From: O2-02-FULL-42-9 sp038043025
GTDB lineage: Bacteria; Pseudomonadota; Gammaproteobacteria; UBA12402
Direction: 5' to 3'
Assembly: GCA_038043025.1 (NCBI GenBank)
Contig: JBBTCW010000054.1
Span: 1-7,307, forward strand
DNA length: 7,307 nucleotides
The notes under the pieces were generated by a model. That model worked only from the letters and a program-made list of their open reading frames with translations, was not told the origin of the DNA and ran no database searches. Positions 1 through 6,295 of the stretch are shown piece after piece. Position numbers and translations under genes: made by a program. Every line of letters begins with the position of its first letter. Position 1 is the stretch's first letter.

Positions 1-53
1 TCGCTCAAAATATGATTCAATATTCTTAATTTTAATTTCTATATCGGGATTTG

Positions 54-232
54 GGGTCTGTTACAGAATAAGTGGTACAGTTAGCGCCCAGCTGATAGGC
101 AGATTTGGACGTTCTGATTGAGAAAAAAAACGCACATAGCAGGGACTATGTAAGTTATTTTTCGATTGAAGAACGTCCAAAGGTGCCTGTCAGATGGGAT
201 GCTAAATGGATCACTTATTCTGTAACAGACCC
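54..232. mobile_element. 179-bp palindromic MITE-like element
   Basis: The two ends are perfect 21-bp inverted repeats (54-74 and 212-232), beginning GGGTCTGTTACAG. Inward of these the arms stay complementary with mismatches and one bulge. A second perfect block, TTTGGACGTTCT at 104-115, pairs with 170-181. Almost the whole element is therefore one long hairpin with 62-63 nt arms and a 54-nt loop (116-169). It has no coding capacity of its own. Size, terminal repeats and lack of a transposase fit a miniature inverted-repeat transposable element moved by an unlinked enzyme, but I cannot assign an IS family and see no convincing target-site duplication (left flank ends ATTTG, right flank begins TAGGTC). 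It lies about 30 bp beyond the glnA stop codon. Confidence 0.75.
123..151 (-). terminator. Probable intrinsic terminator for glnA
   Basis: Read on the minus strand, ACATAG (151-146), a six-base loop and CTATGT (139-134) form a 6-bp hairpin. GCG and eight consecutive Ts (130-123) follow. It is the first hairpin-plus-T-run after the glnA stop codon and lies in the loop of the palindromic element, so the element appears to supply the terminator. The stem is short and only moderately GC-rich, and the T run starts three bases after it, so efficiency is uncertain. Confidence 0.5.
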
Positions 233-248
233 TAGGTCATGGCGTATG

Positions 249-266
249 AGTGGATTAAGTGGATTA
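249..266. repeat. Two tandem 9-bp units at the glnA stop
   Basis: The unit AGTGGATTA occurs twice in direct tandem (249-257, 258-266). The glnA stop codon (TTA on the plus strand, 264-266) is the end of the second unit. It may be a small slippage duplication; no function is evident. Confidence 0.6.
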
Positions 267-1589
267 ATAGGTTGTAAGATATTGCTCAACTTCCCATGGG
301 TGGACTTGGGCAATGTATTTTTGCCACTCGCGACGTTTGGCCGTAATAAAGTGTTGAAAAATATGTTCGCCGAGCGTGTTCTTGACGAGCTCGCTTTTTT
401 CCATTTCATCAATCGCTTTATCTAAATCACCTGGCAACGATTTAATTTTTAGTCGTGCACGTTCGCGGCCGCTCATGGTATAAATATTTTTATTAACGGG
501 TTCGCCGGGATCCATTTTGTTTTCGATGCCGTCTAATCCAGCCGCGAGCATCACAGCAAATGCTAAATACGGATTACAAGCGGGATCGGGTGAGCGTAAT
601 TCCGCACGTGTGCCGCTGCCACGTCGATCAGGAATGCGCAACAGTGGCGAGCGATTTCGTAAAGACCAAACAATATGCGTGGGTGCTTCATATCCAGGGA
701 CTAAACGTTTATAGGAATTAACGAGCGGATTGGTGATCGCGCAAAAACCGGATGCGTGATGCAATAATCCTGCAATATAATGTCGTGCGATTTGCGATAA
801 TTCGAGAGGATCGTTTTGATCATGAAAAGCATTATTATCGTCGATAAACAAACTTTGATGTGTGTGCATGCCCGACCCATTGATGCCATAAATTGGTTTT
901 GGCATAAACGTTGCGTGCAATCCAAAATCGAGCGCCACTTTTCGTACGACAAAACGAAAGGTCACGATTTTATCTGCTGTTTCTAATACATCGCCATATT
1001 TAAAATCAATTTCATGTTGTCCCTGCGCTACTTCATGATGTGCCGCCTCTACCTCGAAGTTTAGTTTTTCTAGCGTTTGCACGATGGCGCGGCGCGTTTC
1101 TTCACCGCGATCGATAGGTGTTAAATCAAAATAGCTACCGGAATCATGTGTGCGTGTTGTTGCTTGCCCGTGTTCGCCGCGTTCAAACAAAAAGAATTCT
1201 GCTTCGGGCCCCATTTTAGGGGTGTAACCCATCTGTTTTGCTTTGTTACAAATATGTTTGAGCGCAGAGCGCGGACAACCAGGAAATGCTTCGCCGTTGG
1301 TATTGGCAATATCACAAATGATGCGCGCAATTTTATGTCCGTCGTGATCCCATGGCAGCAAGTGAAAAGTATTGTAGTCGGGAATCAGCATCATATCCGA
1401 TTCTTCGATACGAGCAAAACCTTCAATCGACGAGCCATCGAACAAAACTTGCCCGTCCAGCGCTCTTGGAAACTGACTGGCTGGAATTTCAACATTTTTG
1501 CTGATACCCATAATGTCGATAAAACATAAACGCATGTACGAAACATGTTCGCTTTTTAATATGTTGAGAATTTCATCGCGGGTTAGCAT
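264..1589 (-). CDS. glnA: Type I glutamine synthetase, GSI-alpha class
   Basis: Makes glutamine from glutamate, ammonia and ATP in the cytoplasm; family members are dodecamers. The 441-aa product is close in length and sequence to Bacillus GlnA and shorter than the roughly 469-aa enterobacterial enzyme. Visible signatures: DGSSIEGFARIEESDM (51-66), metal/active-site PEAEFF (128-133), HHEVAQGQHEID (184-195), NGSGMH (237-242), the flap NSYKRLVPGYEAP with Glu301 (291-303), and the ATP-site block ending RAELRSPDP (328-336). Arg60 matches the Bacillus Arg62 involved in glutamine feedback inhibition. The adenylylation context NLYDLP is replaced by NIYTMS, so GlnE control is unlikely (inference). 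Start: AAAGGA (1598-1603) lies 7 nt before the ATG. It diverges from parC, and no GlnR- or NtrC-type partner is in the window. Confidence 0.97.
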   Translation of the reverse strand: MLTRDEILNILKSEHVSYMRLCFIDIMGISKNVEIPASQFPRALDGQVLFDGSSIEGFARIEESDMMLIPDYNTFHLLPWDHDGHKIARIICDIANTNGEAFPGCPRSALKHICNKAKQMGYTPKMGPEAEFFLFERGEHGQATTRTHDSGSYFDLTPIDRGEETRRAIVQTLEKLNFEVEAAHHEVAQGQHEIDFKYGDVLETADKIVTFRFVVRKVALDFGLHATFMPKPIYGINGSGMHTHQSLFIDDNNAFHDQNDPLELSQIARHYIAGLLHHASGFCAITNPLVNSYKRLVPGYEAPTHIVWSLRNRSPLLRIPDRRGSGTRAELRSPDPACNPYLAFAVMLAAGLDGIENKMDPGEPVNKNIYTMSGRERARLKIKSLPGDLDKAIDEMEKSELVKNTLGEHIFQHFITAKRREWQKYIAQVHPWEVEQYLTTY

Positions 1590-1631
1590 GTTTTTGTCCT
1601 TTGGGTTAAAAAATTAAAGCAGTTCACAATA

Positions 1632-1659
1632 AATATAAAGTTTTTTTAAAAAGTGTCAA
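1632..1659 (-). promoter_or_regulatory. Sigma70-type promoter of glnA
   Basis: On the minus strand, TTGACA (plus coordinates 1659-1654), a 16-bp A/T-rich spacer and TATATT (1637-1632) form a near-consensus promoter. Transcription would start near 1625, giving a leader of about 35 nt that includes the AAAGGA ribosome binding site. No GG-N10-GC sigma54 pattern was seen, so expression looks housekeeping rather than NtrC-driven (inference). Confidence 0.65.
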
Positions 1660-1740
1660 AGGATTTTTGCAAAAAATGCAGTATTTTTATTACACGTATC
1701 GATTTGTTTCGGTTTGCGAGGATAATTGATGTTGAGCTAG

Positions 1741-1769
1741 TTATCCTTTTATTAAAAATGCGCTATGAT
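1741..1769 (+). promoter_or_regulatory. Weak candidate promoter of parC
   Basis: TATGAT at 1764-1769 is a good -10 hexamer 32 nt before the parC start. The best-placed -35, TTATCC (1741-1746, 17-bp spacer), is poor. The start would fall near 1776, leaving about 25 nt of leader. TTGAGC at 1732-1737 is a better hexamer but too far away at 26 bp. Confidence 0.35.
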
Positions 1770-1800
1770 GTTGAATCATCAGGCAGTTGGAAGAGTAGAT

Positions 1801-4056
1801 ATGTCCCAAGATCCAGTCTTAGACTTCGAAGACATCGAGTCGAAACCGGTCAAAGATTTTACAGAAAATGCGTATTTAAATTATTCGATGTATGTCATTT
1901 TGGATCGTGCGTTGCCGCATATTGAAGATGGGTTAAAGCCGGTGCAACGCCGCATTGTGTATGCCATGTCTGAGCTGGGGTTAAAAAATTCAGCAAAGTT
2001 TAAAAAATCTGCCCGCACGGTCGGTGATGTATTAGGTAAATATCATCCGCACGGGGACAGCGCGTGTTACGAAGCGATGGTGCTCATGTCGCAATCCTTT
2101 TCGTATCGTTATCCGCTGGTGGATGGCCAAGGCAATTGGGGATCGATTGATGATCCTAAATCATTTGCCGCCATGCGTTATACCGAAGCGCGATTATCAT
2201 CGTATGCGCAAGTATTATTGCAAGAGTTAGAACAAGGCACGGTTAATTGGCAGCCTAATTTTGATGGGACATTGCAAGAACCCATATTGTTGCCGTCGCG
2301 TTTGCCCAATGTGTTATTAAATGGAACCATGGGCATTGCAGTGGGGATGTCAACGGATATTCCGCCACATAATTTAAAAGAAGTGGTCGGCGCTTGTATG
2401 CATTTGCTGGAAAATCCAAAAGCACAACTAAACGATTTATGTGAATATATTTTAGGCCCGGATTATCCAACGGACGCTGAAATTATTACGCCGCGCAAAG
2501 AGATCATAGATATATATCGTACGGGCAATGGGACGATTCGCATGCGTGCGGTTTATGAAAAAGAAAAAAACGATATTATTATTACGGCGTTACCTTTTCA
2601 GGTGTCGGGTGCAAAACTCTTAGAACAAATCGCTGCGCAAATGCAGGCAAAAAAGCTGCCGATGGTGAGTGATTTGCGTGACGAATCGGATCATGAGCAT
2701 TTAACGCGTTTGGTTATTGTGCCGAGGTCTAATCGTGTTGATGTGGATACATTAATGGCGCATCTGTTTGCGACGACAGATTTAGAAAAAACCTATCGTG
2801 TGAATTTAAATATGATCGGCTGCGATGGTCGTCCGCAAGTAAAAAATTTAGAAATAATTTTAAATGAATGGTTGGATTGGCGAAAAAGCACGTTACGCAA
2901 ACGATTGCAATTTAGGCTCGACAAGGTTTTAGATCGATTGCATTTATTGGACGGATTGTTAATCGTTTATTTGAATCTTGACGAAGTCATTAAGATTATT
3001 CGAAAATCAGATGAGCCAAAATCAGCACTGATGACGAAATTCAACTTAAGCGAACGACAAGTCGAGGCTATTTTAGAAATTCGCTTGCGTCAATTAGCGA
3101 AACTCGAAGAAATTAAAATTAGAGAAGAGCAAAAAACCTTGGCGGCCGAGCGTGACGAATTGCAAAAAACTTTAGCGTCCTCCTCTCGATTAAAAACATT
3201 ATTGAAAAAAGAATTGGCCGCAGATGCGGAAACCTATGGAGATAAACGACGCTCGCCAATTGTCAAGCGAGCCGAAGCAAAAGTCATTGATGAAGATGAA
3301 ATATTGCCGACTGAACCCGTGATGGTTATTTTATCGCAAAAAGGGTGGGTTCGATCCGCAAAGGGGCATGACGTGGATCCACTGACATTAAGTTATAAAA
3401 ACGGAGATGAATATTGTGCATCAGCGAAAGGGTTGAGTAACGAGTCAGCGATATTTTTTGATTCGACAGGGCGCGTGTATTCGATATCTGCGCGCATGCT
3501 GCCATCTTCTCGCGGACAAGGCGAGCCGATTACCAGTCGTGTGAATCCGCCGCCGGGTGCAATTTTTAAATCTGTTTTGATGGATAAATCGGAGCAACAT
3601 TATTTGATGGCATCCAGCGCGGGGTATGGATTCATATTAAAGTTTAGTGATTTGGCGGGCAAGAATCGTGCGGGTAAAGCGGTTCTGCGTGTGCCGCCAG
3701 GCGCGGTTGCATTATCGCCGATTAAAATAAATGATATTGAAAAGGAGTATATTGTCAGCGTGACTAATCAAGGGCGTTTGTTAATTTTTCCGGTGAGTGA
3801 ATTACCTGTGTTGCCCAAAGGGAAAGGGAATAAAATCATTCACATTCCCACGGCGCGTGTGGCCAGTGGCGAAGAATATGTGGCAGCGATTGCTGTTTTT
3901 GTTGAAGGTCAATCATTAGAAATTTTTTCAGGCAACCGCAGCATCACGTTAAAGCCAAAAGACTTAAAACATTATTATGGAGAGAGAGGGCGCCGCGGCA
4001 ATAAATTGCCGAGAGGGTATCAAGGGGTGAGTAAATTAATTTTAGCTCAGAGGTAA
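1801..4056 (+). CDS. parC: DNA topoisomerase IV subunit A (ParC)
   Basis: Breakage-reunion subunit of topoisomerase IV, which with ParE decatenates daughter chromosomes. The 751-aa product matches E. coli ParC (752 aa) nearly throughout. The active-site Arg126-Tyr127 is in AAMRYTEARL. The quinolone region YHPHGDSACYEAM (81-93) carries Ser87 and Glu91, equal to wild-type Ser80 and Glu84 of E. coli. The N-terminal block DGLKPVQRRI (43-52) and the coiled-coil/tower region lead to a C-terminal beta-pinwheel without the GyrA box, which favours ParC over GyrA. Start: GGAAGAG at 1789-1795 precedes this ATG by 5 nt; an in-frame ATG at 1765 would add 12 unconserved residues. The protein stops right after GERGRRGNKLPRG and a short tail. 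The last codons and TAA lie in a repeat shared with the fau end. parE is not in the window. Confidence 0.97.
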   Translation: MSQDPVLDFEDIESKPVKDFTENAYLNYSMYVILDRALPHIEDGLKPVQRRIVYAMSELGLKNSAKFKKSARTVGDVLGKYHPHGDSACYEAMVLMSQSFSYRYPLVDGQGNWGSIDDPKSFAAMRYTEARLSSYAQVLLQELEQGTVNWQPNFDGTLQEPILLPSRLPNVLLNGTMGIAVGMSTDIPPHNLKEVVGACMHLLENPKAQLNDLCEYILGPDYPTDAEIITPRKEIIDIYRTGNGTIRMRAVYEKEKNDIIITALPFQVSGAKLLEQIAAQMQAKKLPMVSDLRDESDHEHLTRLVIVPRSNRVDVDTLMAHLFATTDLEKTYRVNLNMIGCDGRPQVKNLEIILNEWLDWRKSTLRKRLQFRLDKVLDRLHLLDGLLIVYLNLDEVIKIIRKSDEPKSALMTKFNLSERQVEAILEIRLRQLAKLEEIKIREEQKTLAAERDELQKTLASSSRLKTLLKKELAADAETYGDKRRSPIVKRAEAKVIDEDEILPTEPVMVILSQKGWVRSAKGHDVDPLTLSYKNGDEYCASAKGLSNESAIFFDSTGRVYSISARMLPSSRGQGEPITSRVNPPPGAIFKSVLMDKSEQHYLMASSAGYGFILKFSDLAGKNRAGKAVLRVPPGAVALSPIKINDIEKEYIVSVTNQGRLLIFPVSELPVLPKGKGNKIIHIPTARVASGEEYVAAIAVFVEGQSLEIFSGNRSITLKPKDLKHYYGERGRRGNKLPRGYQGVSKLILAQR

Positions 4057-4104
4057 GCGAAGCTTCGCATGAGTCATAACAGTGAAGCGTCCTCTGAGCT
4101 GAGA
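4038..4104. repeat. Stop-codon repeat, copy 1 (parC end)
   Basis: A 21-nt block (4038-4058, core AGCTCAGAGGTAAGC) is identical to 6185-6205. Its AGCTCAGAGG (4044-4053) pairs perfectly with CCTCTGAGCT (4091-4100). With two G-U pairs the RNA stem extends to 14 bp (4040-4053 with 4091-4104). The 37-nt loop contains a perfect 12-bp palindrome, GCGAAGCTTCGC (4057-4068). The right arm also matches copy 2 (GCGTCCTCTGAG followed by TGAGA). The block encodes the final ParC residues and stop. Six Ts follow at 4110-4115, five bases after the extended stem, so it might act as a partial terminator. Confidence 0.75.
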
Positions 4105-4128
4105 TCGAGTTTTTTAACGGAGAAAACT

Positions 4129-4587
4129 ATGAAAACTTATGCAGAAAAAAATCTAATTCCAGGCGAAAAAATTGTTTACGCCGGTCATCGCCATTGGATT
4201 GTGTTTATGGCGCCAGTGATATGGTTGTTGTTGGGTGTTATTTTTGTGGTTGAATTAAATGTTTGGTTGTTTGCAATGCTGGCTTGGATCATCGCCGCCT
4301 TTTATGCGGTTTTAGCGTGGATTGATTATGTGATGAGTGAAATCATTGTGACCAATATGCGTATTTTGATCAAAGTGGGTTGGTTATCGCGAGATTCGAT
4401 CGAAACGACTATTGCCAACATTTCATCAATTTCGGTACGACAAACGATTTTGGGGCGTTTTTTAAATTATGGCAGTATTACAGTGAGCGATCGCGGATCT
4501 GCGCGTGCGCCGTTTTTGCGTATTCAGCGTCCATTTAAATTTAGACAAGCGGTGCAAGAGCAGCAAGAGCGAGCAAGTAAAAAATGA
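4129..4587 (+). CDS. Membrane protein with bacterial PH domain
   Basis: A 152-aa product of unknown precise role. A polar N-terminus containing PGEKIVYAGHRHW (11-23) precedes two hydrophobic segments (about 24-43 and 46-66) separated by a very short turn. A cytoplasmic beta-rich domain follows (about 68-140) with the pattern SEIIVTNMRILIKVGWLSRD and, later, ILGRFLNYGSITVSDRG. This is the arrangement of small YdbS/YdbT-like proteins with the bPH2 (DUF304) domain. Start: GGAG at 4119-4122 lies 6 nt before this ATG. An in-frame ATG at 4069 would add 20 polar residues encoded by the repeat, with no good ribosome site. It follows parC by 72 nt on the same strand and may be read through from it; I see no strong promoter of its own. 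Confidence 0.8.
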   Translation: MKTYAEKNLIPGEKIVYAGHRHWIVFMAPVIWLLLGVIFVVELNVWLFAMLAWIIAAFYAVLAWIDYVMSEIIVTNMRILIKVGWLSRDSIETTIANISSISVRQTILGRFLNYGSITVSDRGSARAPFLRIQRPFKFRQAVQEQQERASKK

Positions 4588-4654
4588 TTTTTATTTATAC
4601 ACAGTAAAAATTTAACCTAGTGGTGTAAATCTTTACAGAAACACGTTGATTCTA

Positions 4655-4683
4655 TTGACGAAAGTAAAAAATCGCCATACTAT
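4655..4683 (+). promoter_or_regulatory. Sigma70-type promoter of the zapB-like/zapA operon
   Basis: TTGACG (4655-4660), a 17-bp spacer and TACTAT (4678-4683) form a good promoter. A start near 4690 would leave about 23 nt before the ATG at 4713, enough for its AGGTGG site, but only about 8 nt before the alternative ATG at 4698. Confidence 0.65.
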
Positions 4684-4712
4684 AGAAGTGTATAAATATG
4701 ATAGGTGGTGTC

Positions 4713-4925
4713 ATGGAAAATACCGTGTTAGATCGTTTTGAACGGCAAGTGGATGCGTTATTACGAAATTTTGAGCGATTAAAACGCGACAATATTGCGT
4801 TACGGACAAAACAACATACGTTACTTAATGAACGAAACGCCGTTACAACCAAGACGGATAAAGCCATACATCATATTCGACGATTAATTGGTCGATTAAA
4901 AGCAATTGAGAGTACAGAAGAATGA
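4713..4925 (+). CDS. Small coiled-coil protein, ZapB-like (TIGR02449 type)
   Basis: A 70-aa, strongly charged, probably all-helical protein with leucine/isoleucine heptad spacing: LDRFERQVDALLRNFERLKR at 6-25, then LRTKQHTLLNERN and IRRLIGRLKAIE. Length, composition and position directly before zapA match the conserved short family usually annotated TIGR02449 or cell-division ZapB-like, thought to be a Z-ring-associated factor (family knowledge). It has no signal peptide or membrane segment. Start: AGGTGG at 4703-4708 precedes this ATG by 4 nt, and the promoter position favours it over the in-frame ATG at 4698, which would add MIGGV. Its TGA overlaps the zapA ATG as ATGA, implying translational coupling. 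I am sure of the gene; the division role is inferred from context. Confidence 0.8.
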   Translation: MENTVLDRFERQVDALLRNFERLKRDNIALRTKQHTLLNERNAVTTKTDKAIHHIRRLIGRLKAIESTEE

Positions 4926-5230
4926 CGGATCACCAAATTTCAGTGCGCATATTAGACAAAAGTTACCAAGTAAAATGTCCTGTTGATATGGCGCAAGAGC
5001 TGCAGGATGCGGCGGTTTATTTAGATCAACATATGCGCGAAATACGCGATAGCGGCAAAGTTATCGGCGTTGATCGCATTGCAATCATGACCGCGTTAAA
5101 CGTAACACATGAATTATTGACAACTGGCCGCAAGGAAAACAAATGGGTTGGTGTGATGGCGGAACGTATTCGTGATATGCAGAAAAAAATAGAAGAAGCC
5201 TTGACTATCACCGAGCAAGAAGAGTTATAA
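4922..5230 (+). CDS. zapA: Cell division protein ZapA
   Basis: A 102-aa cytoplasmic protein that bundles FtsZ filaments and stabilises the Z ring as a dimer or tetramer (E. coli ZapA is 109 aa). The N-terminal globular domain has ISVRILDKSYQVKCP (6-20) and the typical LQDAAVYLDQHMREIRDSG (27-45). It is followed by VDRIAIMTALNVTHELL (50-66) and a C-terminal coiled coil (about 72-100). The start overlaps the upstream stop (ATGA, 4922-4925) and has only a weak ribosome site, so translation is probably coupled. The final codons overlap the promoter of the downstream 6S RNA gene, which constrains the 3' end of this gene. Confidence 0.93.
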   Translation: MTDHQISVRILDKSYQVKCPVDMAQELQDAAVYLDQHMREIRDSGKVIGVDRIAIMTALNVTHELLTTGRKENKWVGVMAERIRDMQKKIEEALTITEQEEL

Positions 5231-5231
5231 T
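5201..5231 (+). promoter_or_regulatory. Promoter of 6S RNA inside zapA
   Basis: TTGACT (5201-5206) and a perfect TATAAT (5226-5231) are separated by 19 bp, slightly long. The -10 box spans the last zapA codons and the TAA stop. The predicted start, 7-8 nt downstream (about 5239), coincides with the 5' end of the 6S closing stem, which supports both calls. Confidence 0.7.
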
Positions 5232-5238
5232 GAGCTTG

Positions 5239-5424
5239 TAAATATCTGTTAACTTGGCAGGTAATTTACACATGAGCCGATATTGCTAACCCTAAGGGAA
5301 CTGTCACTATTTTGCATTTTGTGCAAGTTACAATACGTAAAATGCCTGGGCGAAGTATTATAGATCCCACTTTAAGTTTAGGGTTCATGATCGTAGTTGC
5401 CTGCCAAAGTTAGCAGATATTTTT
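5239..5424 (+). ncRNA. ssrS: 6S RNA
   Basis: 6S RNA binds the sigma70 holoenzyme as an open-promoter mimic and represses transcription in stationary phase. About 186 nt, against 184 in E. coli. The closing stem pairs 5240-5264 (AAATATCTG...GGCAGGTAA) with 5397-5422 (TTGCCTGCC...CAGATATTT), with a few mismatches and one bulge. TGAGCCGATATT at 5273-5284 is shared with E. coli 6S RNA, as is the AGGGTTCA block (5380-5387) before the 3' strand. Internal pairs include AACCCTAA (5288-5295) with TTAGGGTT (5378-5385) and GCATTTT (5314-5320) with AAAATGC (5339-5345), leaving a large central bubble as expected. The position between zapA and fau is the canonical one. Exact ends are estimates; a T run follows at 5420-5424. 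Confidence 0.92.
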
Positions 5425-5445
5425 GTAACTATTCAGCACAATCCA

Positions 5446-5567
5446 AAAACGTCCATATTTTGGCGCTTTTTGGTGAAAAATCTCTTTAAAATGCTCATGA
5501 TTACTCATCGAGTCATTCCGCCTCGTTCATCGATTTTTCACCAAAAATCATCCAAAATCTGAACGTT
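5446..5567. mobile_element. 122-bp inverted-repeat (MITE-like) element
   Basis: A perfect 16-bp inverted repeat, TTTTTGGTGAAAAATC at 5467-5482 and its complement at 5532-5547, is the core. After a 3/4-nt bulge the pairing resumes outward: ATTTTGG with CCAAAAT and AACGT with ACGTT, giving arms of about 36 nt (5446-5482, 5532-5567) around a 49-nt loop. There is no useful reading frame and no clear flanking duplication. It occupies most of the gap between 6S RNA and fau, which in other gammaproteobacteria form one transcript; its hairpin would lie in that RNA. T-rich sequence follows (5575-5585), but the stem is AT-rich with a long loop, so it is a poor terminator. The rest of the gap, 5568-5625, holds nothing I recognise. 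Confidence 0.65.
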
Positions 5568-5625
5568 GCCCGAGTTTTTGTTTTTGAGGCTAATAGCTAC
5601 ATATTTTTTTGTTTGGAACTTTTCT

Positions 5626-6192
5626 ATGGGTGTTCGCGATAAAATTCGAAAATTGATGCGCGCCGAGCGAGAGAAACTTTCTAAAAAAGATCAGCAAACA
5701 GTCGCCGAAAAAATCACACAGAAACTCATTGAATCAGAAATTTTTCAGACCAGTCAACGGATAGCTTGTTATATTCAGTATCAAGCTGAAGTAGATACAC
5801 ACAGAATTATTCGCGCGATAGGGGATGCTGATAAAATCTGTTATTTGCCCGTATTAACTGGCAAACACTTATCATTTGTGGAATATGCGTTTGGCGATAC
5901 GTTAAAAGAAAATAAATTTGGTATTTTAGAGCCTATTCTATCGCCTAGTCGTATGGCGGCGCTTAATGATTTAGATTTAGTGTTGACACCGCTAGTGGCA
6001 TTTGATCGTCAGCAACATCGGTTAGGAACGGGAGCGGGATTTTACGATCGTACCTTTGAGCAATCTGGTTCTCGTCCCACGTTATGCGGTTTAGCGTATT
6101 CCTTTCAAGAAGTTGATCTCGTACCCAATGAGCACTGGGACGTGCCACTTGATTTTGTTATTACAGAAGAAGAAGTTATATATAAATTTTAG
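5626..6192 (+). CDS. fau: 5-formyltetrahydrofolate cyclo-ligase
   Basis: Converts 5-formyltetrahydrofolate to 5,10-methenyltetrahydrofolate using ATP, clearing a folate by-product (YgfA/Fau family, EC 6.3.3.2). The 188-aa product has the N-terminal basic helix with KLMRAEREKLS (9-19), the substrate-side QAEVDT (53-58), NKFGILEP (96-103), and the signature RLGTGAGFYDR (132-142) preceded by LVLTPLVAFD (118-127). The C-terminal WDVPLDFVITEE is also typical. Start: this ATG gives the family length, with a weak GGA at 5615-5617, 8 nt upstream. The frame is open to a TTG at 5566, but those 20 residues come from the repeat edge and T-rich spacer. It lies downstream of 6S RNA as in E. coli. Its TAG stop falls in the repeat shared with the parC end. 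Confidence 0.93.
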   Translation: MGVRDKIRKLMRAEREKLSKKDQQTVAEKITQKLIESEIFQTSQRIACYIQYQAEVDTHRIIRAIGDADKICYLPVLTGKHLSFVEYAFGDTLKENKFGILEPILSPSRMAALNDLDLVLTPLVAFDRQQHRLGTGAGFYDRTFEQSGSRPTLCGLAYSFQEVDLVPNEHWDVPLDFVITEEEVIYKF

Positions 6193-6293
6193 CTCAGAGG
6201 TAAGCTGGTATTTATTGTTAGAATGGCATTTATCAGAAAAAAATGATGAATCATTTAGAATCAGATGGACGCTTTGCGTCCTCTGAGGTGAGA
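6185..6293. repeat. Stop-codon repeat, copy 2 (fau end)
   Basis: 6185-6205 is identical to 4038-4058 and covers the fau TAG (6190-6192). Its AGCTCAGAGG arm (6191-6200) pairs with CCTCTGAGGT (6280-6289) with one G-G mismatch. The right arm matches copy 1 (GCGTCCTCTGAG, then TGAGA). The 79-nt interior differs completely from copy 1 but again holds small hairpins: AAATGA...TCATTT (6239-6254) and GACGC-TTT-GCGTC (6268-6280). The flanking genes are unrelated, so this is a dispersed element with conserved ends and a variable centre. Confidence 0.75.
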
Positions 6294-6295
6294 CA

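Noticed and set aside
105..425. Plus-strand reading frame across the left element and the glnA 3' end
   Set aside because: It is half palindrome and half antisense to glnA, has no ribosome site, and its residues match no family I recognise.
1653..1925. Plus-strand frame overlapping the parC 5' region
   Set aside because: It runs through the glnA promoter and out of frame into conserved parC codons; the parC frame is certain.
4044..4059. tRNA gene suggested by the D-arm-like TAGCTCAGAGGTAAGC (also at 6190-6205)
   Set aside because: No acceptor stem, anticodon arm or TTCGA T-arm follows at the right spacing in either copy, and the sequence is explained by the inverted repeat.
4069..4128. Upstream extension of the PH-domain protein
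   Set aside because: The added 20 residues come from the repeat and lack a ribosome site, while the ATG at 4129 has GGAG at proper spacing.
5433..5498. Minus-strand 21-codon peptide starting MSILKRFFTKK in the inverted-repeat element
   Set aside because: It is short, lies mostly in the repeat arm, and has no clear ribosome site; it is likely chance.
5566..5625. TTG-initiated extension of fau
   Set aside because: It begins at the edge of the inverted repeat, is hydrophobic and not part of the family; the ATG at 5626 gives the usual length.
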